Notes: a model not told the origin generated them from the letters alone. A stretch of DNA of 46,204 bases from Candidatus Moraniibacteriota bacterium (GCA_013334575.1 JAAXXG010000008.1:1-46204); one strand, 5' to 3'. Shown: positions 37,951 through 45,930, numbered from the stretch's first letter. Program-made: numbers and translations.

Positions 37951-38517
37951 TCATGAGGTCCGCTTCAGCTTCAGCGCTTCGATATAGTCGGAGTATTCAT
38001 ATGACTCGCATGTTCCGCGAAACAGCTCCTCCGCGAGAGTCGGCGACTTCCACACGCAGCGTTGCATCGATTTCAGATATGCTATCTGAACCGGGTCCGC
38101 ACATTCCGATATCTGCGCGGAAAGTATGAACCCCAGTAACTCGGTGTCGCTCGTATCGTACCCGCGCATGTCACCTTCGGCCAGAGTGACGAACGAAAGG
38201 ACGCTACAGGCGTTTTCGAACACGGTGTCAAAGGAGAGTCCGCCTGTACGCAACATCGCAAGGATCAACGAGACAATCTGCGGCACATATTCTTCTATGA
38301 CGGAGCTCAGCCCTTTACCATCGCCGAGCCTTTTCTGAACCACCGCGTCCGCCGCATCGTATTCTTCGGGCCCCAGCTGCGACAGGGCATTAAAGCACAT
38401 CCACACCTCCGGAAACACGATCTGTCCCCCGCCCACCCCTTCACAGGCAAAAGGCAACTTCCCCTCAACGAGTCGACACAACGTGTCGACCATCTCTTCA
38501 TTCACGTGTACGGTCAT
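37951..38517 (-). CDS. Hypothetical protein
   Basis: 188-aa ORF with AAGGAGGTCTCAC SD upstream of ATG and terminator downstream (GTCCCGGAAACGAATCGGGGCGGCTTTTTTT). Confidence 0.72.
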   Translation of the reverse strand: MTVHVNEEMVDTLCRLVEGKLPFACEGVGGGQIVFPEVWMCFNALSQLGPEEYDAADAVVQKRLGDGKGLSSVIEEYVPQIVSLILAMLRTGGLSFDTVFENACSVLSFVTLAEGDMRGYDTSDTELLGFILSAQISECADPVQIAYLKSMQRCVWKSPTLAEELFRGTCESYEYSDYIEALKLKRTS

Positions 38518-38642
38518 GTGAGACCTCCTTGGTCTTATGGTTATTGTTTCATTTTAAATTGCACGAAGAAATATTGTAGATCATAGTTAAATATTTGTCA
38601 ACCGTAAGAAATAACCGGGTTCGATTTTACCGAGCATACAGA

Positions 38643-38689
38643 CCCCTTCCGCGATCACGACCGAAACGACGTATGGAACGAGATTCATA
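38643..38689. repeat. 47-bp direct repeat, copy 2
   Basis: Identical to 36973-37019. Confidence 0.97.
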
Positions 38690-38888
38690 GGGTTCGAACC
38701 GTCATGAATATCCCTCGTACTCCCTCATGATACCGGAATCTCCGCGCCATTCACCTCGTTTCCACCGGGCCCTGCGCGCCGCATCAAGGTGCTGGCTTTG
38801 ACGCAAAAAGAGATTGACAATATTGGATACATGTAGTATTTTATGAGGTCGAAACAAAGCCGCTTACCAATATCAAACATACCGACTC

Positions 38889-39293
38889 ATGACACACAAA
38901 ACTTTCTCCGTGGCCGTGAATCCGTCCGGCATCTACGCTATTCTCGAGAGGTATATCCCCGCCGAAGAAGTCGAGGGCATAGACGCGTTTCTGGCGACCT
39001 TCATGCTCACAGCCTACCTGGCGGAGTTCAACGGAAACCGGTGGGAGGCACAGATCTCCACCCGAGACTTGTCCATACGCTTTACGGAAGAGTGGGTCCG
39101 AGAACCTGATCCGCCCGCCTTCGTCGCCGCGATGAGGAAATTCAATCGCGATATCCTCCCGGAACTCGAAGTCATGTCACAAGAGGGCTCACTCCTAAAG
39201 CTCGAAGAAAATCCGGATGAGAGAATCTACGAGACGGGCGAATGGTTCGCAAGATGGTGTGCCCTTCTAGCAGGCAGGCTACTGATAGACTGA
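38889..39293 (+). CDS. Hypothetical protein; near-identical partial duplicate at 43260-43609
   Basis: YAILERYIPAEEVEGIDAFLATFMLTAYLAEFNGNRWEAQISTRDLSIRFTEEWVREPDPPAFVAAMRKFNRDILPELEVMSQEG. Confidence 0.75.
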   Translation: MTHKTFSVAVNPSGIYAILERYIPAEEVEGIDAFLATFMLTAYLAEFNGNRWEAQISTRDLSIRFTEEWVREPDPPAFVAAMRKFNRDILPELEVMSQEGSLLKLEENPDERIYETGEWFARWCALLAGRLLID

Positions 39294-39359
39294 TCATTAT
39301 AACGATCGAAAAGCCGCTCCATGCAAATACAGGAGCGGTTTTTTATTTCGCGCTCCAAC

Positions 39360-39413
39360 ATCCGATTTCGTCCGAAAAATGCCCACTCGGAGAAGCCTCA
39401 GAAATAGACCGCG
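39360..39413 (+). repeat. Dispersed palindromic repeat family, copy B
   Basis: ATCCGATTTCGTCCGAAAAATGCCCACTCGGAGAAGCCTCAGAAATAGACCG. Confidence 0.88.
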
Positions 39414-39534
39414 CCAGGCTTTGATGCTCCGGGTCAGAATTCGCCCGCACCCACTCAAAAGGAACACCCTCGACTCCCCACTGATATCCGTTCCCGGTCA
39501 CATCGACCCGGCAAAAGGCAAGGCGAGCATACTA

Positions 39535-39569
39535 AAACGCGTGACGGCAACGAAGCACATCACGCGTTT
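39535..39569 (-). terminator. AAACGCGTGA-loop-TCACGCGTTT
   Basis: 10-bp stem downstream of the ClpP-like gene. Confidence 0.6.
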
Positions 39570-39587
39570 CATTCTTTTTCCCTCGCC

Positions 39588-40211
39588 TCATACGACGATG
39601 AGGTCCGGAGAGATGACGTCATCCACGAAACCGTACAGCAAGGCTTCACACAGAGAAAGACAAGTCCCTTCGCCATCCATCAACTCCATCACGCGATCTG
39701 CCTCGAGCCTGGTTCTCGATGCGATGAGGCGCGCGCAGATGATGTCGATCTCGGACATCGTCCGAGCATAGGAGAGGCTCTCGGAGGCACTCAGAGGCTG
39801 ATTATCGTGCCTGAAGATTTCGGCGAGCATGAAAGCCTCGCGAGCGCGGACCTTCCGACCACCATGCTCGTATGAAGCCCGATGGAAGAAGAACTTCGAA
39901 TCGGGGATGGCAAGCCTTTTGCTCCCCATCAGGAAGATGTCCAGGGCGGCCGACGATACCGGACCGTCTCCTATAGTCGTAATATCTCTTCCACGGAAAA
40001 GCGGTCCCACCACGAACAAGGCCTCGGCCGTACCACCCGAAGAAGATATGACCACGTTCGACTTCCCGCCGCGGACCTCTTCGGACAGGCGGCACAATTC
40101 ATAGGCGCCGATGTTGTTCCCCACTACAAAGGCGCTGTTGTACTCCGTATACATATTACCTCCCGGTCTATCGTTGGAATAGAATGTCGGTTCGCTCTCC
40201 CTCTCCGACAC
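39588..40211 (-). CDS. Divergent ClpP/SppA-like serine peptidase fold protein
   Basis: VVISSSGGTAEALFVVGPLFRGRDITTIGDGPVSSAALDIFLMGSKRLAIPDSKFFFHRAS...CLSLCEALLYGFVDDVI parallels ClpP INSPGG / S / H / EA..YGLVD motifs. Confidence 0.78.
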   Translation of the reverse strand: MSERESEPTFYSNDRPGGNMYTEYNSAFVVGNNIGAYELCRLSEEVRGGKSNVVISSSGGTAEALFVVGPLFRGRDITTIGDGPVSSAALDIFLMGSKRLAIPDSKFFFHRASYEHGGRKVRAREAFMLAEIFRHDNQPLSASESLSYARTMSEIDIICARLIASRTRLEADRVMELMDGEGTCLSLCEALLYGFVDDVISPDLIVV

Positions 40212-40339
40212 ATGTAAAAGAAAGTAATATTATAATTCATTAACATTTTCTTGTCAAACGAACATACCACGATAGCGCCCACTCCAACAGGACGAAAAAA
40301 CAGACATCCGGACGCCTGTTTCCCCTTTCCGACCTCAAA

Positions 40340-40405
40340 ATCCGATTTCGCCCAAAAAATATCCCTCGGATAAGGCCTAAAAATCGGACGAATTCGATTT
40401 CAACC
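40340..40405 (+). repeat. Dispersed palindromic repeat family, copy C
   Basis: ATCCGATTTCGCCCAAAAAATATCCCTCGGATAAGGCCTAAAAATCGGACGAATTCGATTTCAACC. Confidence 0.85.
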
Positions 40406-40465
40406 GCGAATATCCCATTGGCATTGATTCGATCCATTCCAGCAATTCAGAATGAAAGAGAATAG

Positions 40466-40498
40466 ATAAAGCCTGACTGTTTGCCAGCCAGGCTTTAT
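40466..40498. terminator. ATAAAGCCTGACTG-TTTGC-CAGCCAGGCTTTAT
   Basis: Long stem just downstream of 40517..42346. Confidence 0.8.
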
Positions 40499-40516
40499 TG
40501 GTTCGATTGCCCTCCT

Positions 40517-42346
40517 TCAGTTCGCAGGAATGGTCTTCATAAGTCTCTCCCGTTGTTCCGGGGTAAGCCTATTGAAGCGCTGATTCACCGTTGAACTGTC
40601 CCGTAAGACCCGTTGTTCGTTGTAATTCTTCCGAATCCGCTCATTCAGCTTCCTTTCGTTCTCGGTCTGCTTAAGCTGAATCGACTGATTGTCGAACGAG
40701 ACGATCGGCAACACGCTTTCTCCCGTATCGTAGTAACCGATGGTCACCACGTCACCGGAATCCGTATTCTCGATCTTCGGAGAAACGACCCTGGTACATG
40801 TGAACAGATGAGGGATGCCGGCCTTGGGATAGATATAGAAATTACCATCTTTGGCATCCTGATGGATCCTTCCGACAATAAACTGGACCGTTTTCATGTC
40901 CGTCCCTTTTTCCAAGGCAGCGAGCGCCCTTTTTCCCATCATGCCCTGATATACCCCGAGTGCTTCCGTCAAATCGTTTCCGATTGCGACTTTCTGGATT
41001 TCCAGCACGTTCACGATCGCGACGCCCTGACGGGCATGCGAATCATTCAGGAGCGGCATCACGGATACCATGTTTCCGTACAGATTGTAAATCTGCGGAT
41101 GAACGGGATGCAACTTCTTGTAACTCACATCCTTGTTGTTCAGCACGGCATTCTCGATGGCACTGTTCGTGCTACCGCCGTTGGTCAGGTAGTAGGTCGT
41201 CTTCCCGGTCCGCGAATTCACATACACCATAGCGAACAAAGAAGTGTCTTTCTGACTTGTTGAAGTCATGCTGACGACCCAGTAGAGATCTCCGTCGGAT
41301 CCATAAACCATGATGGGATCTTCGGGCTCAAGAAGGCTCAATGTTCCCCACCAGCTGTTCCACCAGCCACCCTTCAGTTCCCCCCACCACTTCAGATTCT
41401 GCTTGACATTGTCTTTTGGCATGACGCGGTCCACCCAGCTCGGAACGCTTCCCAGCGGATACGGCTTCGCGGCACCGGTAACGGGATCGACGATCACGAC
41501 ACCGGTCACTTTCTCGCCGTCGAAAACGATAGTCGGCTGATACGTGGTGACCACCCACCATGCCTTACCGTGCTCATCAACCTCCAGGGTATAATCTTTA
41601 AGACCGACAGAAAGGTATCCGTTCTCTCTCAGGTGCCTTTCCAGATTGTGACCGAAGAATGCGCCGGGAGTGTACTTGAATCCCTCCCCATCGCCAAGCA
41701 CCACGAACTTCGGTTCGACTTCATCATCCTCGGCACTGACCATGATGTAGCCCGGCACGGCTCCAGCACTGCTCCATACGCTGTAACTGTCCCTGTAATC
41801 GAGCGGCACCACATACCAGTATTCGCCGTTCACCTTCTGCAACGTGACCGCCGACTCAAGCACTTCGAACTGGCTGCCATAGTTCCTGCCGTTCAGGGTC
41901 AGATGGTTCTTTGCCTGATAGATTGCGTTCTCCTGGCTGGACAAACGGATATGCTGCGGATTCGTCGGCTGTATGTCCTGACTCCACGTCCTGGTCTGCA
42001 TGGGACCAACGATGGCGGCATACTCGTCGGACCGCAACATCGTACTGCCGAAAAACACCATTACCAGTGCCACAATCAACAGGCCGGCTGGAAAAGCTAT
42101 AAGGACGGATAAGCCTTCATTCGACGCGAAGTCGATCCCCGCCGAAATACACCACAGGATGAGCACAAAGAATCCGCACAATCCGAAAGTTGGACCGACC
42201 GTCGACGCAGTCGTGAGCCAGAATACAAACCAGAGCAACAGCTGAGCGGGCACAAAGACCCCGGCCGCCCAAGCGAATTGCCTCTTCAGCAGAAGCGGGA
42301 TTATACCTAAGCCGGCGCAGATAAGCGCCATGAAAAAGTAAGTCAT
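40517..42346 (-). CDS. Large membrane protein, N-terminal TMs and long soluble C-terminus
   Basis: 609-aa ORF; FFMALICAGLGIIPLLLKRQFAWAAGVFVPAQLLLWFVFWL then a Trp/Tyr-rich domain. Confidence 0.8.
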   Translation of the reverse strand: MTYFFMALICAGLGIIPLLLKRQFAWAAGVFVPAQLLLWFVFWLTTASTVGPTFGLCGFFVLILWCISAGIDFASNEGLSVLIAFPAGLLIVALVMVFFGSTMLRSDEYAAIVGPMQTRTWSQDIQPTNPQHIRLSSQENAIYQAKNHLTLNGRNYGSQFEVLESAVTLQKVNGEYWYVVPLDYRDSYSVWSSAGAVPGYIMVSAEDDEVEPKFVVLGDGEGFKYTPGAFFGHNLERHLRENGYLSVGLKDYTLEVDEHGKAWWVVTTYQPTIVFDGEKVTGVVIVDPVTGAAKPYPLGSVPSWVDRVMPKDNVKQNLKWWGELKGGWWNSWWGTLSLLEPEDPIMVYGSDGDLYWVVSMTSTSQKDTSLFAMVYVNSRTGKTTYYLTNGGSTNSAIENAVLNNKDVSYKKLHPVHPQIYNLYGNMVSVMPLLNDSHARQGVAIVNVLEIQKVAIGNDLTEALGVYQGMMGKRALAALEKGTDMKTVQFIVGRIHQDAKDGNFYIYPKAGIPHLFTCTRVVSPKIENTDSGDVVTIGYYDTGESVLPIVSFDNQSIQLKQTENERKLNERIRKNYNEQRVLRDSSTVNQRFNRLTPEQRERLMKTIPAN

Positions 42347-42487
42347 TCAGATTCTCCTTCATTTTATTGTTATAGAGCTGCGTCCGCATTTCGGACTTTA
42401 TATTCTAACACATTAAATAAAACGAGTCAATATCCTCCGAACGTAATATCAATAAATATCAGACGAATTCCGCACTCCAGGCCCCAC

Positions 42488-42551
42488 ATCCGATTTCGTC
42501 CGAAAAATATCCCCGGGATAAGCCTCGAAAATCGACCGGATTCTATTTCAA
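42488..42551 (+). repeat. Dispersed palindromic repeat family, copy D
   Basis: ATCCGATTTCGTCCGAAAAATATCCCCGGGATAAGCCTCGAAAATCGACCGGATTCTATTTCAA. Confidence 0.9.
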
Positions 42552-42703
42552 TGGCTGAGACCGAATTTCAACTTTCTCCACTTCCGATATGTCCGTACGA
42601 CAAGACCCTTGGCAATAAGCACGAGAATTATGACCGCAACCAAAACTAGTAGGTACGAATCGATAAAGAACGCCTTCAAAAGTGGAAACCACTCGAGTTT
42701 CAT
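42548..42703 (-). CDS. 51-aa single-pass membrane protein (not in ORF track); stop lies inside repeat copy D
   Basis: Hand translation: MKLEWFPLLKAFFIDSYLLVLVAVIILVLIAKGLVVRTYRKWRKLKFGLSH*. Confidence 0.6.
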   Translation of the reverse strand: MKLEWFPLLKAFFIDSYLLVLVAVIILVLIAKGLVVRTYRKWRKLKFGLSH

Positions 42704-42706
42704 AGA

Positions 42707-43009
42707 TTAATTCTCCTTAAAGAAGTCCTCGTCGACCCGTTTGATATCGTAGGTCGTCTCCACCTGCACGCCGACATCGTAGCGGATCATGAGGTCGACC
42801 AGCTTCTTGCCGTCGATCAGGATGATCTTATGCGCGGCCGTCTCGGCCTTCCGTACTGCACCCGCATCAAATGACGAGGTCGTCACGAAAATACCCTTGT
42901 TCGTGTCACCGCTCATCGCGCCGATGAAATCCCTGATATGCGGCTCGTAGGCCGGCTTCTCGTGGGTCGCATGCAAAACGCCTCGGTCGATCGGAATAAC
43001 GATCCGCAC
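42707..43009 (-). pseudogene. Mrr-type restriction endonuclease C-terminal fragment (GTG start if expressed)
   Basis: HIRDFIGAMSGDTNKGIFVTTSSFDAGAVRKAETAAHKIILIDGKKLVDLMIRYDVGVQVETTYDIKRVDEDFF resembles the end of Mrr proteins; catalytic N-terminal half absent. Confidence 0.72.
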
Positions 43010-43011
43010 CG

Positions 43012-43248
43012 TTACCTACTCCCTTCCACCCTATCCCGAATCAAATCGATGTTTCTCAAGGCTTTCCCGACATCGTGCCGCTCGCTCCAAATGAAATCCC
43101 GATCGATGACGGTCATCTCATCGGACATACCCGGCAGAGTATTTTTCGCATCCGGCATCAGCACCGAGTCGACGGACCGGTCGATCAGCTTTCCGGCAAG
43201 ATACCGCGCTTGTGCCTCTATCTCCTCTTGGGAAAGCCGTTCCTGCAT
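43012..43248 (-). CDS. Small hypothetical protein
   Basis: MQERLSQEEIEAQARYLAGKLIDRSVDSVLMPDAKNTLPGMSDE; immediately upstream of Mrr fragment. Confidence 0.55.
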   Translation of the reverse strand: MQERLSQEEIEAQARYLAGKLIDRSVDSVLMPDAKNTLPGMSDEMTVIDRDFIWSERHDVGKALRNIDLIRDRVEGSR

Positions 43249-43259
43249 CGGCTACATTC

Positions 43260-43609
43260 TCGAGAGGTATATCCCCGCCGAAGAAGTCGAGGGCATAGAC
43301 GCCTTTCTGGTGACCTTCATGCTCACAGCCTACCTGGCGGAGTTCAACGGAAACCGGTGGGAGGCACAGATCTCCACCCGAGACTTGTCCATACGCTTTA
43401 CGGAAGAGTGGGTCCGAGAACCTGATCCGCCCGCCTTCGTCGCCGCGATGAGGAAATTCAATCGCGATATCCTCCCGGAACTCGAAGTCATGTCACAAGA
43501 GGGCTCACTCCTAAAGCTCGAAGAAAATCCGGATGAGAGAATCTACGAGACGGGCGAATGGTTCGCAAGATGGTGTGCCCTTCTAGCAGGCAGGCTACTG
43601 ATAGACTGA
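43260..43609 (+). pseudogene. 5'-truncated near-identical duplicate of 38889..39293
   Basis: ILERYIPAEEVEGIDAFLVTFML... ; two base differences seen over ~345 bp; no in-frame start equivalent. Confidence 0.85.
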
Positions 43610-43672
43610 TCATTATAACGATCGAAAAGCCGCTCCATGCAAATAAGAGCGGTTTTTAATTTTCATATTTCC

Positions 43673-44653
43673 TCATTCTCCTCCCCCCGATACCGGAGAG
43701 GTCGCCGGACCGCGATCTTCAGTGTTCCCCCGACCGGAAGCGGAGTCTTCCGAGAAAAGAACGATTCCCATCTCGAGCGCCTCCAGCATAAGAGCCGACT
43801 TCTCGTCATTCAAAGCGAGGAGTCTTTCACGCGGCTTATCCCGCCTCCTCAACAACCCTATCTGTTCCGATGTCGACAGTCCGGCGCCGGAAGCCTCCTC
43901 GTACCGTTTTTCGAGGTCATCCAGTTCCAGTCGCAGCAGTCCCTCTTCTTCTTCGATTTCCATCGTCCGTTTCCTTATATCTTCCCCTCTTCGAATATCT
44001 TTTCCGATATCCGGGTTTTTCGGCCGAATGTGAAACGCGTACTTTCCTTCGAAAGCCTTCTTCATATTCTTCATGGTCGCGACTATCAGCTTTCCTGCAT
44101 TTCCGAACTTACTCAGATACAACCCTTCACCGAGATACAGGGCGAGGTGCGTGACGTTCATATGTTCGCGGTCCTTCGAGATCATGACCGAATCCCCGGG
44201 AGCCAGTGTTCCCTCGTCGAAATCCGAAACATCCCATTTCGATATGACCATGGAACCGAACTCGTGCGGGATTCCGTTCGCGAGATGAACGAACGACGAG
44301 CAGTCGAATTTCCCCTCTCTCCGATGGTCCTCACGGATAAACGCAGCGATCTTTCCGAGCATCTCCTCGGGGAGATCGATATCCCGAGTCCCGTTCCGGT
44401 CCCGCATAGATATCTCGATCCGGTCCGTATTCGAAAGGTCGGAGAGCTTATAATAGCTCGCGGATCCGTCCGGGTTGTTCCGTCCCACGCGTATCTGATG
44501 AACCTTGAACAGGCTCCCCGAATCCTGATTCTCCGCATCATGTTTCTTCCCCTTTTCGATGATGAACCTGGTCGCCGGACGATGGTTCCGCTCGGCTTCC
44601 GATTCCCGATCGGGCCGCAGTTCCGCACTCTTTGGAGGCATCTCGAGATTCAT
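43673..44653 (-). CDS. NlpC/P60- or papain-like Cys/His protein without visible signal peptide
   Basis: EGKFDCSSFVHLANGIPHEFG (Cys), LAPGDSVMISKD, THLALYLGEGLYLSKFGNAG (His). Confidence 0.68.
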   Translation of the reverse strand: MNLEMPPKSAELRPDRESEAERNHRPATRFIIEKGKKHDAENQDSGSLFKVHQIRVGRNNPDGSASYYKLSDLSNTDRIEISMRDRNGTRDIDLPEEMLGKIAAFIREDHRREGKFDCSSFVHLANGIPHEFGSMVISKWDVSDFDEGTLAPGDSVMISKDREHMNVTHLALYLGEGLYLSKFGNAGKLIVATMKNMKKAFEGKYAFHIRPKNPDIGKDIRRGEDIRKRTMEIEEEEGLLRLELDDLEKRYEEASGAGLSTSEQIGLLRRRDKPRERLLALNDEKSALMLEALEMGIVLFSEDSASGRGNTEDRGPATSPVSGGGE

Positions 44654-44705
44654 ATGTCATTTTTACAATCGCACGACCGGAACTCATACCCCTCCTATCT
44701 TCTCA

Positions 44706-44771
44706 AATCCGATTTCGTCTGAAAAATATCCCTTTAATAAGCCCTAAAAATCGACCGGATTCTATTTCGAT
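44706..44771 (+). repeat. Dispersed palindromic repeat family, copy E
   Basis: ATCCGATTTCGTCTGAAAAATATCCCTTTAATAAGCCCTAAAAATCGACCGGATTCTATTTCGA. Confidence 0.88.
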
Positions 44772-45337
44772 ATTTCTGGCCTGGTTTTGTTATTTTCTAC
44801 GGAAACCGCTCCCGTCTTTTCCCGAAGAATAGACCCTATCGCCTCGGTCTCGGCATAGAAATCGCTTCCGACCTTCACCCGATAGAACGGCAAACCGACA
44901 GACTTATAGAGTTCTACGACGAAAACATCGCGCTTCATTCGATCGGCACGCCGGTGAGACCTCCCGTCCAACTCGATGGAAAGAAGCGGCGCAGTGGTTA
45001 CGCGATCACATATCAGAAAGTCGACATGATTTGACTTGATCCGGTTCCTCAAGCCTTGTTTCCGCCCATACATTAGCCCCGCCTCCTTCACCTCCACGAA
45101 ATCCTCGACCCGAACCTTCGGGAAAACGAGATACTCTTCCCCGAGTGTCCGCCGAAGATTCACGAAAAACGCAAGCTCCGAATCATTCATGAGCCGGCTC
45201 TTCTTCTTATACAAGGAAGCATCCGATCCATCCCCGAACTTTTTCTCCAAGAAATACTTCAGCGCGAGAAATCCCATTAGAATTACAACCGCGCCAATAA
45301 AAGAAAGATAGTTCATAACTAGATATTTTTCTTTCAT
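44762..45337 (-). CDS. TM-anchored DUF2726-like (restriction-endonuclease-fold) protein; stop inside repeat copy E
   Basis: NYLSFIGAVVILMGFLALKYFL TM; LMNDSELAFFVNLRRTLGEEYLVFPKVRVEDFV...NRIKSNHVDFLICDRVTTAPLLSIELDGRSHRRADRMKRD...LPFYRVKV. Confidence 0.8.
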   Translation of the reverse strand: MKEKYLVMNYLSFIGAVVILMGFLALKYFLEKKFGDGSDASLYKKKSRLMNDSELAFFVNLRRTLGEEYLVFPKVRVEDFVEVKEAGLMYGRKQGLRNRIKSNHVDFLICDRVTTAPLLSIELDGRSHRRADRMKRDVFVVELYKSVGLPFYRVKVGSDFYAETEAIGSILREKTGAVSVENNKTRPEISK

Positions 45338-45930
45338 TCTTCATTTGCTTCCATTCGTTTCCGACGCTCATCAAGCGTCTCACCATCATACATCCAATAC
45401 GCTGGACCCTGAACTCCGTAACTTAGTCCAAGAATTTTTTGAGCTGCGCGAGAAAGCGTAATTATCTCTCCATTAAAATTGATCTGTCCGTTTTCCAAAA
45501 CCGTCGCTTTAATACTCTTGTCTCTCGAAAATTCCAGCTCCGCACCAACAGGAATATCAACCATCTTAAACCTAAAGTCTGGCCTCCGCGCCCGAGCTTG
45601 ATTGAGTGCTTGCTGATCCTCGATCGTTTCCACAATATCCTTTTTCGGCGTAACATTTTCAACCTCAGCCAATCGCAACGCTGCAACCGCCCGTTCCGGT
45701 GCAATCTCGAAAAACTCCCGCGATGAGCGAACCCGATGGTCCATGAACGCATCATGTAACTGCCCCTCGACAAATCCCGCGTCCTTTACCGTGCAAGCAT
45801 AGAAACACTCAAATGGAAGTGGTACACCCGTCGTATCGAGCGACCGGATCCGCTGTTCCAGGTTCGTCGTCCGGCCGATCTTCACATACCCCGGCATTGC
45901 CTCGTTGATCAGGATGTAGATGATTTCCAT
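45334..45930 (-). CDS. GIY-YIG (T5orf172/MUG113-like) nuclease with C-terminal RAMA/DUF4357-like domain
   Basis: MEIIYILINEAMPGYVKIGRTTNLEQRIRSLDTTGVPLPFECFYACTVKDAGFVEGQLHDAF; C-term VDIPVGAELEFSRDKSIKATVLENGQINFNGEIITLSRAAQKILG. Confidence 0.82.
   Translation of the reverse strand: MEIIYILINEAMPGYVKIGRTTNLEQRIRSLDTTGVPLPFECFYACTVKDAGFVEGQLHDAFMDHRVRSSREFFEIAPERAVAALRLAEVENVTPKKDIVETIEDQQALNQARARRPDFRFKMVDIPVGAELEFSRDKSIKATVLENGQINFNGEIITLSRAAQKILGLSYGVQGPAYWMYDGETLDERRKRMEANEE

Noticed and set aside
38690-38700. GGGTTCGAACC, T-arm-like motif
   Set aside because: Short palindrome with no surrounding cloverleaf; likely coincidence.
42938-43260. Upstream extension of plus ORF 42938..43609
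   Set aside because: Antisense to the Mrr fragment and 43012..43248; an open frame by chance fused to the truncated duplicate.
37783-44771. CRISPR array interpretation of the ~65-bp repeats
   Set aside because: Spacing is ~1-2 kb with genes between repeats and no cas genes seen; not a CRISPR.
37783-44771. Classical integron attC interpretation
   Set aside because: No RYYYAAC/GTTRRRY core sites and no IntI found by eye, though the layout is cassette-like; kept as an open hypothesis only.
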